A stretch of 5,015 nt of DNA, from positions 1 through 5,015 of the forward strand of contig CAMZJG010000097.1 in assembly GCA_947307505.1 (NCBI GenBank). The letters run 5' to 3'. The notes under the pieces were generated by a model, which saw only the letters and a list, made by a program, of their open reading frames with translations, was not told the DNA's origin and did no database searches. Positions within the stretch are counted from its first letter, which is position 1; every line of letters begins with the position of its first letter. The stretch comes from an uncultured Clostridia bacterium. Its GTDB lineage: Bacteria > Bacillota_A > Clostridia > Oscillospirales > Oscillospiraceae. The translations under genes and the position numbers were made by a program. This document shows positions 1-5,015 of this stretch, piece by piece.

Positions 1-409
1 TATCCGTCTCCTGGCCCTGGGTGCCTCCCAGGACCTGATGGATCATGATCTCCGCATGGGGCAGCGCCATCCGCTTGCCCTTGGCGCCGGCAGCCAGCAG
101 GAAGGCGCCCATGCTGGCGGCCATGCCCACGCAGATGGTGGCTACGTCCGCCTTGATGTACTGCATGGTATCGTAGATGGCCAGGCCGTCCGTCACAGAG
201 CCGCCGGGGCTGTTGATATACATCTGGATATCCTTGTCCGGATCCTGGGCTTCCAGGTACAGGAGCTCCGCTACGATGATGCTGGCGGAGGCTTCGTTCA
301 CCTCTCCGTTGAGAAAGACGATCCGGTCGTTCAGAAGCCGGGAGTACAGGTCATAGGACCGCTCCCCCCGGGAGGTCTGTTCCACCACATAAGGGATCAG
401 GCTGCTCAT
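1..409 (-). CDS. clpP: ATP-dependent Clp protease proteolytic subunit ClpP (partial, C-terminus beyond the left edge)
   Basis: Serine protease subunit of the cytoplasmic Clp protease. In this family fourteen subunits form a chamber that degrades proteins unfolded and fed in by a AAA+ partner such as ClpX or ClpC. The first 136 residues are visible, against a family length near 195. They begin [20 protein letters not shown], a typical ClpP start. The oxyanion-side motif [11 protein letters not shown] lies at residues 66-76. The nucleophile is Ser99 in GMAASMGA, and the catalytic His is His124 in [10 protein letters not shown], 25 residues later as in E. coli ClpP. The catalytic Asp would lie near residue 173 and is cut off. 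The ATG at 407-409 is chosen because AAGGAGG (417-423) sits 7 bases upstream. The gene follows tig by 90 bases on the same strand, a conserved pairing, usually with clpX next. Nothing in the visible part suggests a defective copy. Confidence 0.97.
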   Translation of the reverse strand, partial: MSSLIPYVVEQTSRGERSYDLYSRLLNDRIVFLNGEVNEASASIIVAELLYLEAQDPDKDIQMYINSPGGSVTDGLAIYDTMQYIKADVATICVGMAASMGAFLLAAGAKGKRMALPHAEIMIHQVLGGTQGQETD

Positions 410-416
410 GGGCACG

Positions 417-423
417 CCTCCTT
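417..423 (-). promoter_or_regulatory. Ribosome binding site of clpP
   Basis: On the minus strand this reads AAGGAGG, a near-perfect match to the anti-Shine-Dalgarno sequence, 7 bases before the clpP ATG. It fixes the start and predicts strong translation initiation. Confidence 0.85.
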
Positions 424-437
424 TTCCGATTCATTCC

Positions 438-496
438 GCTCCGTTTTCGGAGCATGCCCGGTTTTGTCCGGGTTTATACCGCGTTTCCGGGAAACG
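438..496 (-). other. Cluster of three short perfect hairpins in the tig-clpP gap
   Basis: The spacer holds three separate inverted repeats. At 438-453 a 6-bp stem (GCTCCG/CGGAGC on the minus strand) encloses an AAAA loop. At 457-472 a 5-bp stem (CCCGG/CCGGG) encloses a 6-base loop. At 482-496 a 6-bp stem (GTTTC-type arms, CGTTTC/GAAACG on the plus strand) encloses a 3-base loop, starting 3 bases after the tig stop. None is followed by a run of T on the minus strand, so none looks like a standard intrinsic terminator. They could act in mRNA processing or stability, or as partial attenuation between tig and clpP. Function is unproven; the stems themselves are read directly from the sequence. 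Confidence 0.5.
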
Positions 497-499
497 GGC

Positions 500-1852
500 T
501 CATTCCGCCTTTTCCGGCTCCTCAGCCTTCTCCTCAGCCTTCTCCTCGGCGGGCTTCTCCTCCTCGGCGGGCTCGGGCAGGGCGGTGGCGTTGGCGATGA
601 TGAGGTCCGCGGCCTTATTGTACAGGATGCCGTCCGTGAGCATATCGGCGTCCATGAAGTTCTTCACGGTATCCAGGTCCACGCCGTACTGATCGGCGGC
701 CTTCTGCAGTTCCGCGTCCTTGTCCTCCTCCGTAACGGTGAGGCCTTCCAGCTCGGCGATCTTGGCCAGGGCCAGCTCCTGCCGGATGGTCTTCTCGGCG
801 TTCTGCAGCTGCATCTTGGTGAAGTCCTCCGCATTGGTGCCCATCCAGCTCAGGTAGGTCTCGAAGGGGATGCCCTGGTTCGCGATGCGCTGGGCCATAT
901 CCTGCACCATCTGCTGGGCGCGCTCGTTCACCATGGCCTCGTTCAGGTCCACCTTCATGTCCCCCGTCACCTGGGTCAGGAGCAGGTCCAGGAAGGCGTC
1001 CCGGGTCTGGCTCTCCTTCTGCTTCAGGAGCTTCTCCTCGATGTTCTTCCGGAAATCCTCCATGGTGTCGAACTCGCTCACGTCCTTGGCGAATTCGTCG
1101 TCCGCCTCGGGAAGGATCTTCTCCTTCACCTCGTGGATGTGGCACTTGAACACGGCGGGCTTGCCCTTCAGCTCCTCGGCGTGGTAATCCTCGGGGAAGG
1201 TGACGTTGACTTCCGTATCCTCGCCGGCGGAGGTGCCGATGAGCTGGATCTCAAAGCCGGGAATGAAGGAGTTGGAGCCGATCTCCAGGCTGTGCTTCTC
1301 GTCCTTGCCGCCCTCGAAGGGCACGCCGTCGATGAAGCCTTCATAGTCCAGCACCACGGTATCCCCGAACTTGGCGGGGCGCTCGGCGGTCTGGATGGTG
1401 GCGTTGCGGTTCCGGAGCTGGTCGATCTCCATATCCACCTCGGCGGGATCCACCTTGGCTTCCTTCCGCACGGCGGACAGGCCCTTGTACTGGCCCAGTT
1501 CCACTTCGGGATAGAGCACGCAGTTGATGTCCAGGGTGAGGGACTTATCCTCCTCCACCTTGGCGTCCTCAATGGAAGGGCTGGCCACGACCTTGAGTTC
1601 CTTTTCCTTCACGGCGAAATAATAGGCCTCGGGAGCCAGATCGTTGATGGCCTCCTCATGGAACACGCCTTCTCCGTACATGGCTTCCACGATCTTCCGG
1701 GGGGCCTTGCCCTTGCGGAAACCGGGGATCTGGATGCTCTTTCTGTTCTTGTTGAAGACCTTGACCACGGCCGCCTCAAATTCCTCCGGGGAAACGGAAA
1801 CGGTGATCAGCGCGCTGTTCTTTTCTTTCTTTTCGACGTTTTTGACTTCCAT
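500..1852 (-). CDS. tig: Trigger factor, ribosome-associated chaperone and peptidyl-prolyl isomerase
   Basis: Cytoplasmic chaperone that docks at the ribosomal exit tunnel and shields nascent chains; the FKBP-type domain isomerises Xaa-Pro bonds. The protein has 450 residues, slightly above the usual ~430. The N-terminal ribosome-binding domain (about 1-115) carries the signature GFRKGKAP at 44-51, the same position as in E. coli. The FKBP domain spans about 155-245, with FGDTVVLDYEGFIDG at 162-176 and FIPGFEIQLIG at 196-206. The helical C-terminal chaperone domain (about 250-425) follows. The last ~24 residues (427-450) are a low-complexity Glu/Ala/Lys/Pro tail that accounts for the extra length. 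The ATG at 1850-1852 is preferred over an in-frame TTG at 1868-1870 because GGGAGGA lies between them, 9 bases before the ATG, and MEVKNVEKKE aligns with family starts. A promoter candidate lies upstream, and clpP follows 90 bases downstream, probably on the same transcript. Confidence 0.97.
   Translation of the reverse strand: MEVKNVEKKEKNSALITVSVSPEEFEAAVVKVFNKNRKSIQIPGFRKGKAPRKIVEAMYGEGVFHEEAINDLAPEAYYFAVKEKELKVVASPSIEDAKVEEDKSLTLDINCVLYPEVELGQYKGLSAVRKEAKVDPAEVDMEIDQLRNRNATIQTAERPAKFGDTVVLDYEGFIDGVPFEGGKDEKHSLEIGSNSFIPGFEIQLIGTSAGEDTEVNVTFPEDYHAEELKGKPAVFKCHIHEVKEKILPEADDEFAKDVSEFDTMEDFRKNIEEKLLKQKESQTRDAFLDLLLTQVTGDMKVDLNEAMVNERAQQMVQDMAQRIANQGIPFETYLSWMGTNAEDFTKMQLQNAEKTIRQELALAKIAELEGLTVTEEDKDAELQKAADQYGVDLDTVKNFMDADMLTDGILYNKAADLIIANATALPEPAEEEKPAEEKAEEKAEEPEKAE
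521..544 (-). repeat. In-frame 12-bp tandem repeat in the 3' end of tig
   Basis: Two exact copies of CTCAGCCTTCTC (plus strand) lie at 521-532 and 533-544. They are followed by diverged copies to about 574, including two copies of a CTCGGCGGGCT block. The unit is in frame, and each perfect copy encodes Glu-Lys-Ala-Glu (residues 437-440 and 441-444). This pattern suggests that the acidic tail of trigger factor grew by slippage or unequal duplication. Confidence 0.8.
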
Positions 1853-1861
1853 TGCGGCTCG

Positions 1862-1868
1862 TCCTCCC
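1862..1868 (-). promoter_or_regulatory. Ribosome binding site that decides the tig start
   Basis: On the minus strand this reads GGGAGGA, 9 bases upstream of the ATG at 1850-1852. It falls inside the reading frame opened by an upstream TTG at 1870, so the longer start is unlikely. Confidence 0.75.
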
Positions 1869-1880
1869 AATGCTGTTTGA

Positions 1881-1908
1881 TACGGGCGCCCGTCCGCCGG
1901 GCCCCGTA
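1881..1908 (-). promoter_or_regulatory. GC-rich hairpin in the tig leader
   Basis: On the minus strand a 6-bp outer stem (TACGGG/CCCGTA) and a 5-bp inner stem (GCCCG/CGGGC) stack with only a single G bulged between them and a 5-base loop (GCGGA). The hairpin ends 28 bases before the tig ATG and about 12 bases before the ribosome binding site, so it does not directly cover that site. No T-tract follows, which argues against an intrinsic terminator. The segment 1882-1893 is also an exact 12-bp DNA palindrome (ACGGGC/GCCCGT) that could be a protein-binding site. The role may be mRNA protection or leader regulation, but this is not established. Confidence 0.55.
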
Positions 1909-1947
1909 ATTGAAGCGAAATTCGCGCATTCCATACAAATGCAAGAT

Positions 1948-1977
1948 ACTATATCATAAGCGCATGGTTTTTGCCAG
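1948..1977 (-). promoter_or_regulatory. Candidate sigma-A-type promoter for tig(-clpP)
   Basis: On the minus strand the -10 box TATAGT (1948-1953) matches TATAAT at five of six positions and is preceded by TGA, giving an extended -10 element. An imperfect -35 box CTGGCA (1972-1977; four of six to TTGACA) lies 18 bases upstream. The surrounding 60 bases are the most AT-rich in this otherwise GC-rich window. Transcription would start near 1941 and leave a leader of roughly 90 nt. I saw no CIRCE or CtsR-type heat-shock operator in the gap. Confidence 0.6.
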
Positions 1978-1990
1978 AACTTTTTTCAAA

Positions 1991-2722
1991 TTATTCCGTT
2001 CCCCTCAGGGGTCCCGCCAGGATCCCCGGTTCCTCCCGAATGAGCCGAGGCCGAAAATCCAGGTGATCGGCGCTGAGAAGGGCGTAGCGCACCCCGTCCT
2101 CAGGTCCTTCCACCGCCCTGGCCCTGGCCTTGCCGTGGAGATGGCCGTAGTAGCACTCCTCCACGCCGTACTGCCTCAGCAGCTGGCAGATCTCCCGGCA
2201 GACGTAGTCGTCCCCGTACCGGGGAGGATAATGGAGGAAACAGAGCTTTTGGCGCTCTCCCGCGGCCTTCAGGGAAGCCTCCAGCCGCATCAGCTCCCGC
2301 TGGAGGATCTTCCGGTCGTGGGCCTTCCCCGTCTCCTCCTCGAAGAACCAGCCCCGGGTGCCGCAGAGGGCCAGATCCCCATAGGTATAGCAGTTGTTGT
2401 GGAGGATGCGGACGCTGCGGATGTTTTCCCGCCGGAAAAAGCTCTCGATCTTCGCCGCGGTGCTCCACCAGTAGTCGTGGTTGCCCTTGAGCAGCAGTTT
2501 CTGCCCCCCCAGCTCATCCAGGAAGTGAAAATCCGCCGCAGCGGCCTCCAGGCCCATGCTCCAGGACAGATCCCCCAGGATGACGCACACGTCCTCCGGC
2601 CCCAGGGGGGAAAACGCCTCCCGGAGCTTCTCCTGATGATCCTTCCAGAGTCCGCCGAAAATGTCCATGGGTTTATCCGCGCCCAGGGACAGGTGCAGAT
2701 CTCCGATCCCGTACAGCGCCAC
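1991..2722 (-). CDS. Calcineurin-fold metallophosphoesterase (COG1768-like predicted phosphohydrolase)
   Basis: Predicted cytoplasmic metal-dependent phosphohydrolase of 243 residues; no signal peptide or membrane segment is seen. All the classic metallophosphoesterase blocks are present in order: GDLHLS at 7-12 (Asp8, His10), GDLSW at 50-54 (Asp51), GNHDYWW at 80-86 (Asn81, His82), FLHYPP at 162-167 (His164) and GHLHG at 193-197 (His194, His196). These ligands normally hold two metal ions. The extended GNHDYWW and the CGTRGWFFEEE stretch at 120-130 are typical of the small bacterial COG1768 family, whose substrate is unknown to me. The start is GTG at 2720-2722, supported by GGAGG 7 bases upstream; no closer ATG fits the GDLHLS spacing. 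The gene begins 15 bases after the thrC stop, so it is probably the last gene of the dipeptidase-thrC operon. It ends with TAA, with no clear terminator after it. The fold and metal site are secure; the biological role is open. Confidence 0.9.
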   Translation of the reverse strand: MALYGIGDLHLSLGADKPMDIFGGLWKDHQEKLREAFSPLGPEDVCVILGDLSWSMGLEAAAADFHFLDELGGQKLLLKGNHDYWWSTAAKIESFFRRENIRSVRILHNNCYTYGDLALCGTRGWFFEEETGKAHDRKILQRELMRLEASLKAAGERQKLCFLHYPPRYGDDYVCREICQLLRQYGVEECYYGHLHGKARARAVEGPEDGVRYALLSADHLDFRPRLIREEPGILAGPLRGTE

Positions 2723-2729
2723 GCCTTTT

Positions 2730-2734
2730 CCTCC
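2730..2734 (-). promoter_or_regulatory. Ribosome binding site supporting the GTG start of the phosphoesterase
   Basis: On the minus strand GGAGG lies 7 bases before the GTG at 2720-2722 and wholly within the 15-base gap after thrC. It is the reason the non-ATG start is accepted. Confidence 0.8.
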
Positions 2735-2737
2735 GGC

Positions 2738-4222
2738 TCAGCCCAGCCCCAGCATGCGCAGCACCGCGTCCGTCATCTCCGTCTTTTCCACGGAGGCGGT
2801 GAAGCGGCGCTCCCGGTTTTCCAGTCCCTCCAGCGGGGCGGGAACGGCGGTGCCCGTCACCCGGGAAAGGGTGCGGATGAGCTCCGTGCCGCTGCCGGTC
2901 TCCCGGCAGCCGATGGAACGCAGCACGCTGTCGCAGAACTTATAGGGGCTGGCGGTGGACACCACCACCCCGGGCCGGACGTCCCCGCTGGTGCGGCGGT
3001 ACTGCTCCAGCACCTCCCAGGCCACGGCGGTATGGGGATCCATCAGGTATCCTTTGCCGTACATCCGGCCGATGGCGGCCTCCGTCTCCTCCTCGCTGCT
3101 CCAGCCGCAGGCGAAGTCCGCCTGCAGCCGCTCCAGCAGGCTGCCGGAAACGCTGTATTTCCCCTCGCTGCTCAGCCGACTCATGTATTCCCGCACAGCT
3201 TCGTCGCTGCCGGTCACGGCGTAAAGCAGCCGCTCCAGATTGCTGGAGATCAGGATATCCATGGAGGGGGAAATGGTGCAGTGGAAGGGACGGTTCCGGT
3301 CGTAGACGCCGGTGCTGAGGAAATCCGTCAGGATATGGTTCGTGTTGGAGGCGCAGATGAGCTTCCCCACGGGCAGGCCCATGTGTTTGGCGAACCACCC
3401 GGCCAGGATATTGCCGAAGTTCCCCGTGGGCACGCAGAAGTTCAGTTCGTCGCCCCAGGCGCAGAGGCCGGCCTTCACCGCGTCGCAGTAGGCGGAGAAA
3501 TAGTACACTACCTGCGGCAGCAGACGGCCCCAGTTGATGGAATTGGCGGAGGAGAAGAACCAGCCCGCCTCCTCCAGTCTGCCCCGGAGAGCGGTATCGG
3601 AGAAAATGGCCTTCACCCCGTTCTGGGCATCGTCAAAATTCCCCTTCACGCCGCAGACGCCCACGTTCCCGCCTGCCTGGGTCTGCATCTGCAGCTTCTG
3701 CACGTCGCTCACCCCGTCGGAGGGGTAGAACACCAGGATCTTCGTGCCGGGCACATCCCGGAAGCCCTCCAGGGCCGCCTTGCCCGTATCCCCGCTGGTG
3801 GCCACCAGGATGCACACCTGCTTCCGCTCCCCCGTCTTCTTCAGGGAGGCGGTGAGGAGCCGGGGCATGATCTGCAGGGCCATGTCCTTGAAGGCGCAGG
3901 TGGGACCATGCCAAAGCTCCAGGAAGGCGGTAGCCCCGTCCACCGGATGCAGCGGCGCCGGATCCGGGCCGAAGCGTTCCGGGGCATAGGCCGCGGCGGT
4001 ATACTCCGCCAGTTCCCCGGCGGAAAACTCCTCCAGGAACAGGCCCATGATCTTCGCCGCCCGTCCGGGATAATCCAGGTCACCCAAGGCGCGGATCTCC
4101 TCCGGACCCACCCGGGGAAGACTTTCGGGAAGGAAAAGCCCGCCCTCCCGGCTCAGGCCCCGGGCTATGGCCTCCGCAGCGCTCAGGCTGAGGGAAGCGT
4201 CTCTCGTACTCAAATACCGCAT
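2738..4222 (-). CDS. thrC: Threonine synthase
   Basis: PLP-dependent cytoplasmic enzyme that converts O-phospho-L-homoserine to L-threonine and phosphate, the last step of threonine synthesis. The 494-residue protein matches the longer class of threonine synthases. The N-terminal domain begins MRYLSTRDAS and includes GLSREGGLFLPESLP (22-36). The PLP-binding lysine is Lys112 in HGPTCAFKDMALQ (105-117). The ATSGDTGKAALEGF block (141-154), SANSINWGRLLPQ (225-237) and the glycine-rich PTGNFGNILAGW (265-276), which cradles the cofactor phosphate in this family, are all intact. The ATG at 4220-4222 is preceded by AGGAGG 8 bases upstream. The gene lies 16 bases after the dipeptidase stop and 15 before the phosphoesterase start, so it is co-transcribed with them. 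No homoserine dehydrogenase or kinase gene is in the window. The short gap leaves no room for a T-box or leader, so any amino-acid control must act at the promoter beyond the right edge. Confidence 0.97.
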   Translation of the reverse strand: MRYLSTRDASLSLSAAEAIARGLSREGGLFLPESLPRVGPEEIRALGDLDYPGRAAKIMGLFLEEFSAGELAEYTAAAYAPERFGPDPAPLHPVDGATAFLELWHGPTCAFKDMALQIMPRLLTASLKKTGERKQVCILVATSGDTGKAALEGFRDVPGTKILVFYPSDGVSDVQKLQMQTQAGGNVGVCGVKGNFDDAQNGVKAIFSDTALRGRLEEAGWFFSSANSINWGRLLPQVVYYFSAYCDAVKAGLCAWGDELNFCVPTGNFGNILAGWFAKHMGLPVGKLICASNTNHILTDFLSTGVYDRNRPFHCTISPSMDILISSNLERLLYAVTGSDEAVREYMSRLSSEGKYSVSGSLLERLQADFACGWSSEEETEAAIGRMYGKGYLMDPHTAVAWEVLEQYRRTSGDVRPGVVVSTASPYKFCDSVLRSIGCRETGSGTELIRTLSRVTGTAVPAPLEGLENRERRFTASVEKTEMTDAVLRMLGLG

Positions 4223-4230
4223 AGCTTGTT

Positions 4231-4236
4231 CCTCCT
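4231..4236 (-). promoter_or_regulatory. Ribosome binding site of thrC
   Basis: AGGAGG on the minus strand, 8 bases before the thrC ATG, fills most of the 16-base gap after the dipeptidase stop. Confidence 0.85.
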
Positions 4237-4238
4237 GT

Positions 4239-5015
4239 TCAGTCTCCGACGACCCGTCTCCAGTTGTTGAAGAACAGATCGTCCAGCAGGTCCTGTGGAT
4301 ATCCCCGCTTCTGCAGCTCCTGTTCCAGGAGCTTTACGTCCTGCACGCCGCTCATCCCCCTGGGCAGGCTCTCGCAGCCGTCCAGGTCTCCGCCCATGGC
4401 CACGGTCTTTTCCCCTCCCAGATCCAGGAAATGCTCCAGGTGCCGGACGACGGTCTCGATGGTGACCTCGCCCTCTCCCAGGAAGGCGGTGTACAGGTTC
4501 AGCCCTGCTGCGCCGCCGTGGTCCCGGATGGCCCGGAACATATCGTCCGTCAGGTTCCGGGTGTGCTCATGGATCGCCCGGGAGTTGGAATGGGTGGCCG
4601 CGAAGGGTCCTTTGACCAGCTTTTCCAGATCCCAGAAGCCGGGGTCGCTGAGATGGGAGACATCCAGAATGAGTCCCAGTTCCTCCCCCAGCCGGACGAA
4701 ATCCTTCCCCGCGGCGCTCAGGCCCCGGTCCGGATCCTGCACGTTGGTGCCGCAGAGGGCGGTGGCACGGTTCCAGGTGAGGCAGAGACTGCGCACGCCC
4801 TTCTCCGCCGCCTGCTCCAGGCGTTTGGGGTCACAGTTCAGCACCTCCGCCCCCTCCACGCTCAGGAAGGCCGCCGCCTTTCCCACGGCCACGGCCGCGT
4901 CCGCCTCGCTGCCGGTGCGGCAGAAGGCCATATGATCCCCGCAGGCCTCCAGCTCCTCCAGGAAACGCCCGTAGAACAGGTCGAAGAGATCCTCCCCGTC
5001 CCGGACGAATTCCGG
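4239..5015 (-). CDS. Membrane dipeptidase-family zinc peptidase, M19 (partial, N-terminus beyond the right edge)
   Basis: Zinc-dependent hydrolase of the renal/membrane dipeptidase family (peptidase M19), which cleaves dipeptides, in some members with D-residues. The frame is open to the window edge, so 258 C-terminal residues are visible, against a usual ~310-350; the Met at 4931 is internal, not the start. In visible numbering, Glu54 in LSVEGAE fits the metal-bridging glutamate, His121 in LDVSHLSD and His142 in ATHSNSRA fit the second-metal histidines, and Arg153 in HTRNLTDD fits the substrate-binding arginine. The 21- and 11-residue spacings equal those of human renal dipeptidase (His198, His219, Arg230). 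GGDLDGCE (208-215) carries the conserved late aspartate. The N-terminal HxD metal pair is off the window. Bacterial members are usually cytoplasmic, and whether this one has a signal peptide cannot be seen. It leads into thrC with a 16-base gap, indicating one operon. A role in dipeptide or peptidoglycan-peptide recycling is inference. Confidence 0.93.
   Translation of the reverse strand, partial: PEFVRDGEDLFDLFYGRFLEELEACGDHMAFCRTGSEADAAVAVGKAAAFLSVEGAEVLNCDPKRLEQAAEKGVRSLCLTWNRATALCGTNVQDPDRGLSAAGKDFVRLGEELGLILDVSHLSDPGFWDLEKLVKGPFAATHSNSRAIHEHTRNLTDDMFRAIRDHGGAAGLNLYTAFLGEGEVTIETVVRHLEHFLDLGGEKTVAMGGDLDGCESLPRGMSGVQDVKLLEQELQKRGYPQDLLDDLFFNNWRRVVGD

Noticed and set aside
197..219. Asp74 in the ClpP motif [10 protein letters not shown], where Ala is common in well-studied ClpPs
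   Set aside because: It is outside the catalytic residues and, from family knowledge, a tolerated variant among Clostridia-type ClpPs; it does not indicate loss of function.
473..478. TATAAA on the minus strand upstream of clpP as an internal promoter
   Set aside because: There is no acceptable -35 box at 16-18 bases (the sequence reads about GAGCCC), no extended TG, and it sits among hairpins. Read-through from tig explains clpP expression more simply.
1853..1870. Trigger factor start at the in-frame TTG (1868-1870), adding six residues
   Set aside because: The extension overlaps the GGGAGGA ribosome binding site, and the ATG at 1850-1852 gives the expected family N-terminus.
38..1909. Long plus-strand open frame (623 codons) opposite clpP and tig
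   Set aside because: It lies antisense to two well-recognised genes, has a low-complexity Gly/Leu/His/Val-rich translation with no family motifs, and is the expected by-product of GC-rich third codon positions on the minus strand.
2001..2011. CCCC/GGGG hairpin at the end of the phosphoesterase gene as a terminator
   Set aside because: The stem is only 4 bp, lies within the last codons, and is followed on the minus strand by A-rich rather than T-rich sequence.
1910..4270. Very long plus-strand open frame (786 codons) opposite the phosphoesterase and thrC
   Set aside because: It is antisense to two genes with complete catalytic motifs. It has no domain I recognise, a Pro/Gly/His-rich composition, and it crosses the AT-rich promoter gap without any matching start signal.
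4239..4931. Treating the dipeptidase as a complete 230-residue protein starting at 4931
   Set aside because: The frame continues open to the window edge with family-like sequence, and the N-terminal metal-binding part is missing, so the Met at 4931 is internal.

Overview
This window is an ordinary, gene-dense stretch of a GC-rich bacterial chromosome. All five recognisable genes lie on the minus strand, so transcription runs from high to low coordinates. The strong AGGAGG-type ribosome binding sites, the trigger factor-clpP gene order and the COG1768-type phosphoesterase suggest a Gram-positive Clostridia-type organism. The high GC content and the acidic tail on trigger factor fit the Oscillospiraceae/Ruminococcaceae group. 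That taxonomic placement is an inference, not a sequence match.

In transcription order, the window opens with a gene cut by its right edge: a zinc-dependent membrane-dipeptidase family enzyme (peptidase M19) that lacks its N-terminus here. Sixteen bases after its stop comes thrC (threonine synthase). Fifteen bases after thrC comes a small calcineurin-fold metallophosphoesterase that starts with GTG. The tight spacing, with each ribosome binding site filling the gap, indicates a single transcript. Its promoter must lie beyond the right edge.

A 138-base gap (1853-1990) separates the phosphoesterase from the protein-quality-control genes. It holds a good candidate promoter with an extended -10 element, a leader of roughly 90 nt with a strong GC-rich hairpin, and the trigger factor ribosome binding site. 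Next are tig (ribosome-associated chaperone and prolyl isomerase, 450 residues) and, 90 bases further on, clpP (protease subunit). clpP runs off the left edge, so its last part, including the catalytic Asp, is not visible. The 90-base tig-clpP gap holds three small perfect hairpins but no T-tract terminator, so read-through from tig into clpP is likely.

Functionally there are two modules. One is a mixed metabolic operon (dipeptide hydrolysis, threonine synthesis, unknown phosphoesterase). The other is a folding/proteolysis operon in which trigger factor handles nascent chains and ClpP degrades failures with a AAA+ partner; clpX commonly follows in this order but is outside the window. No mobile element, CRISPR array, tRNA, rRNA or riboswitch was seen, and I found no evidence for an undescribed system. 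No stretch over 300 bases lacks a gene.
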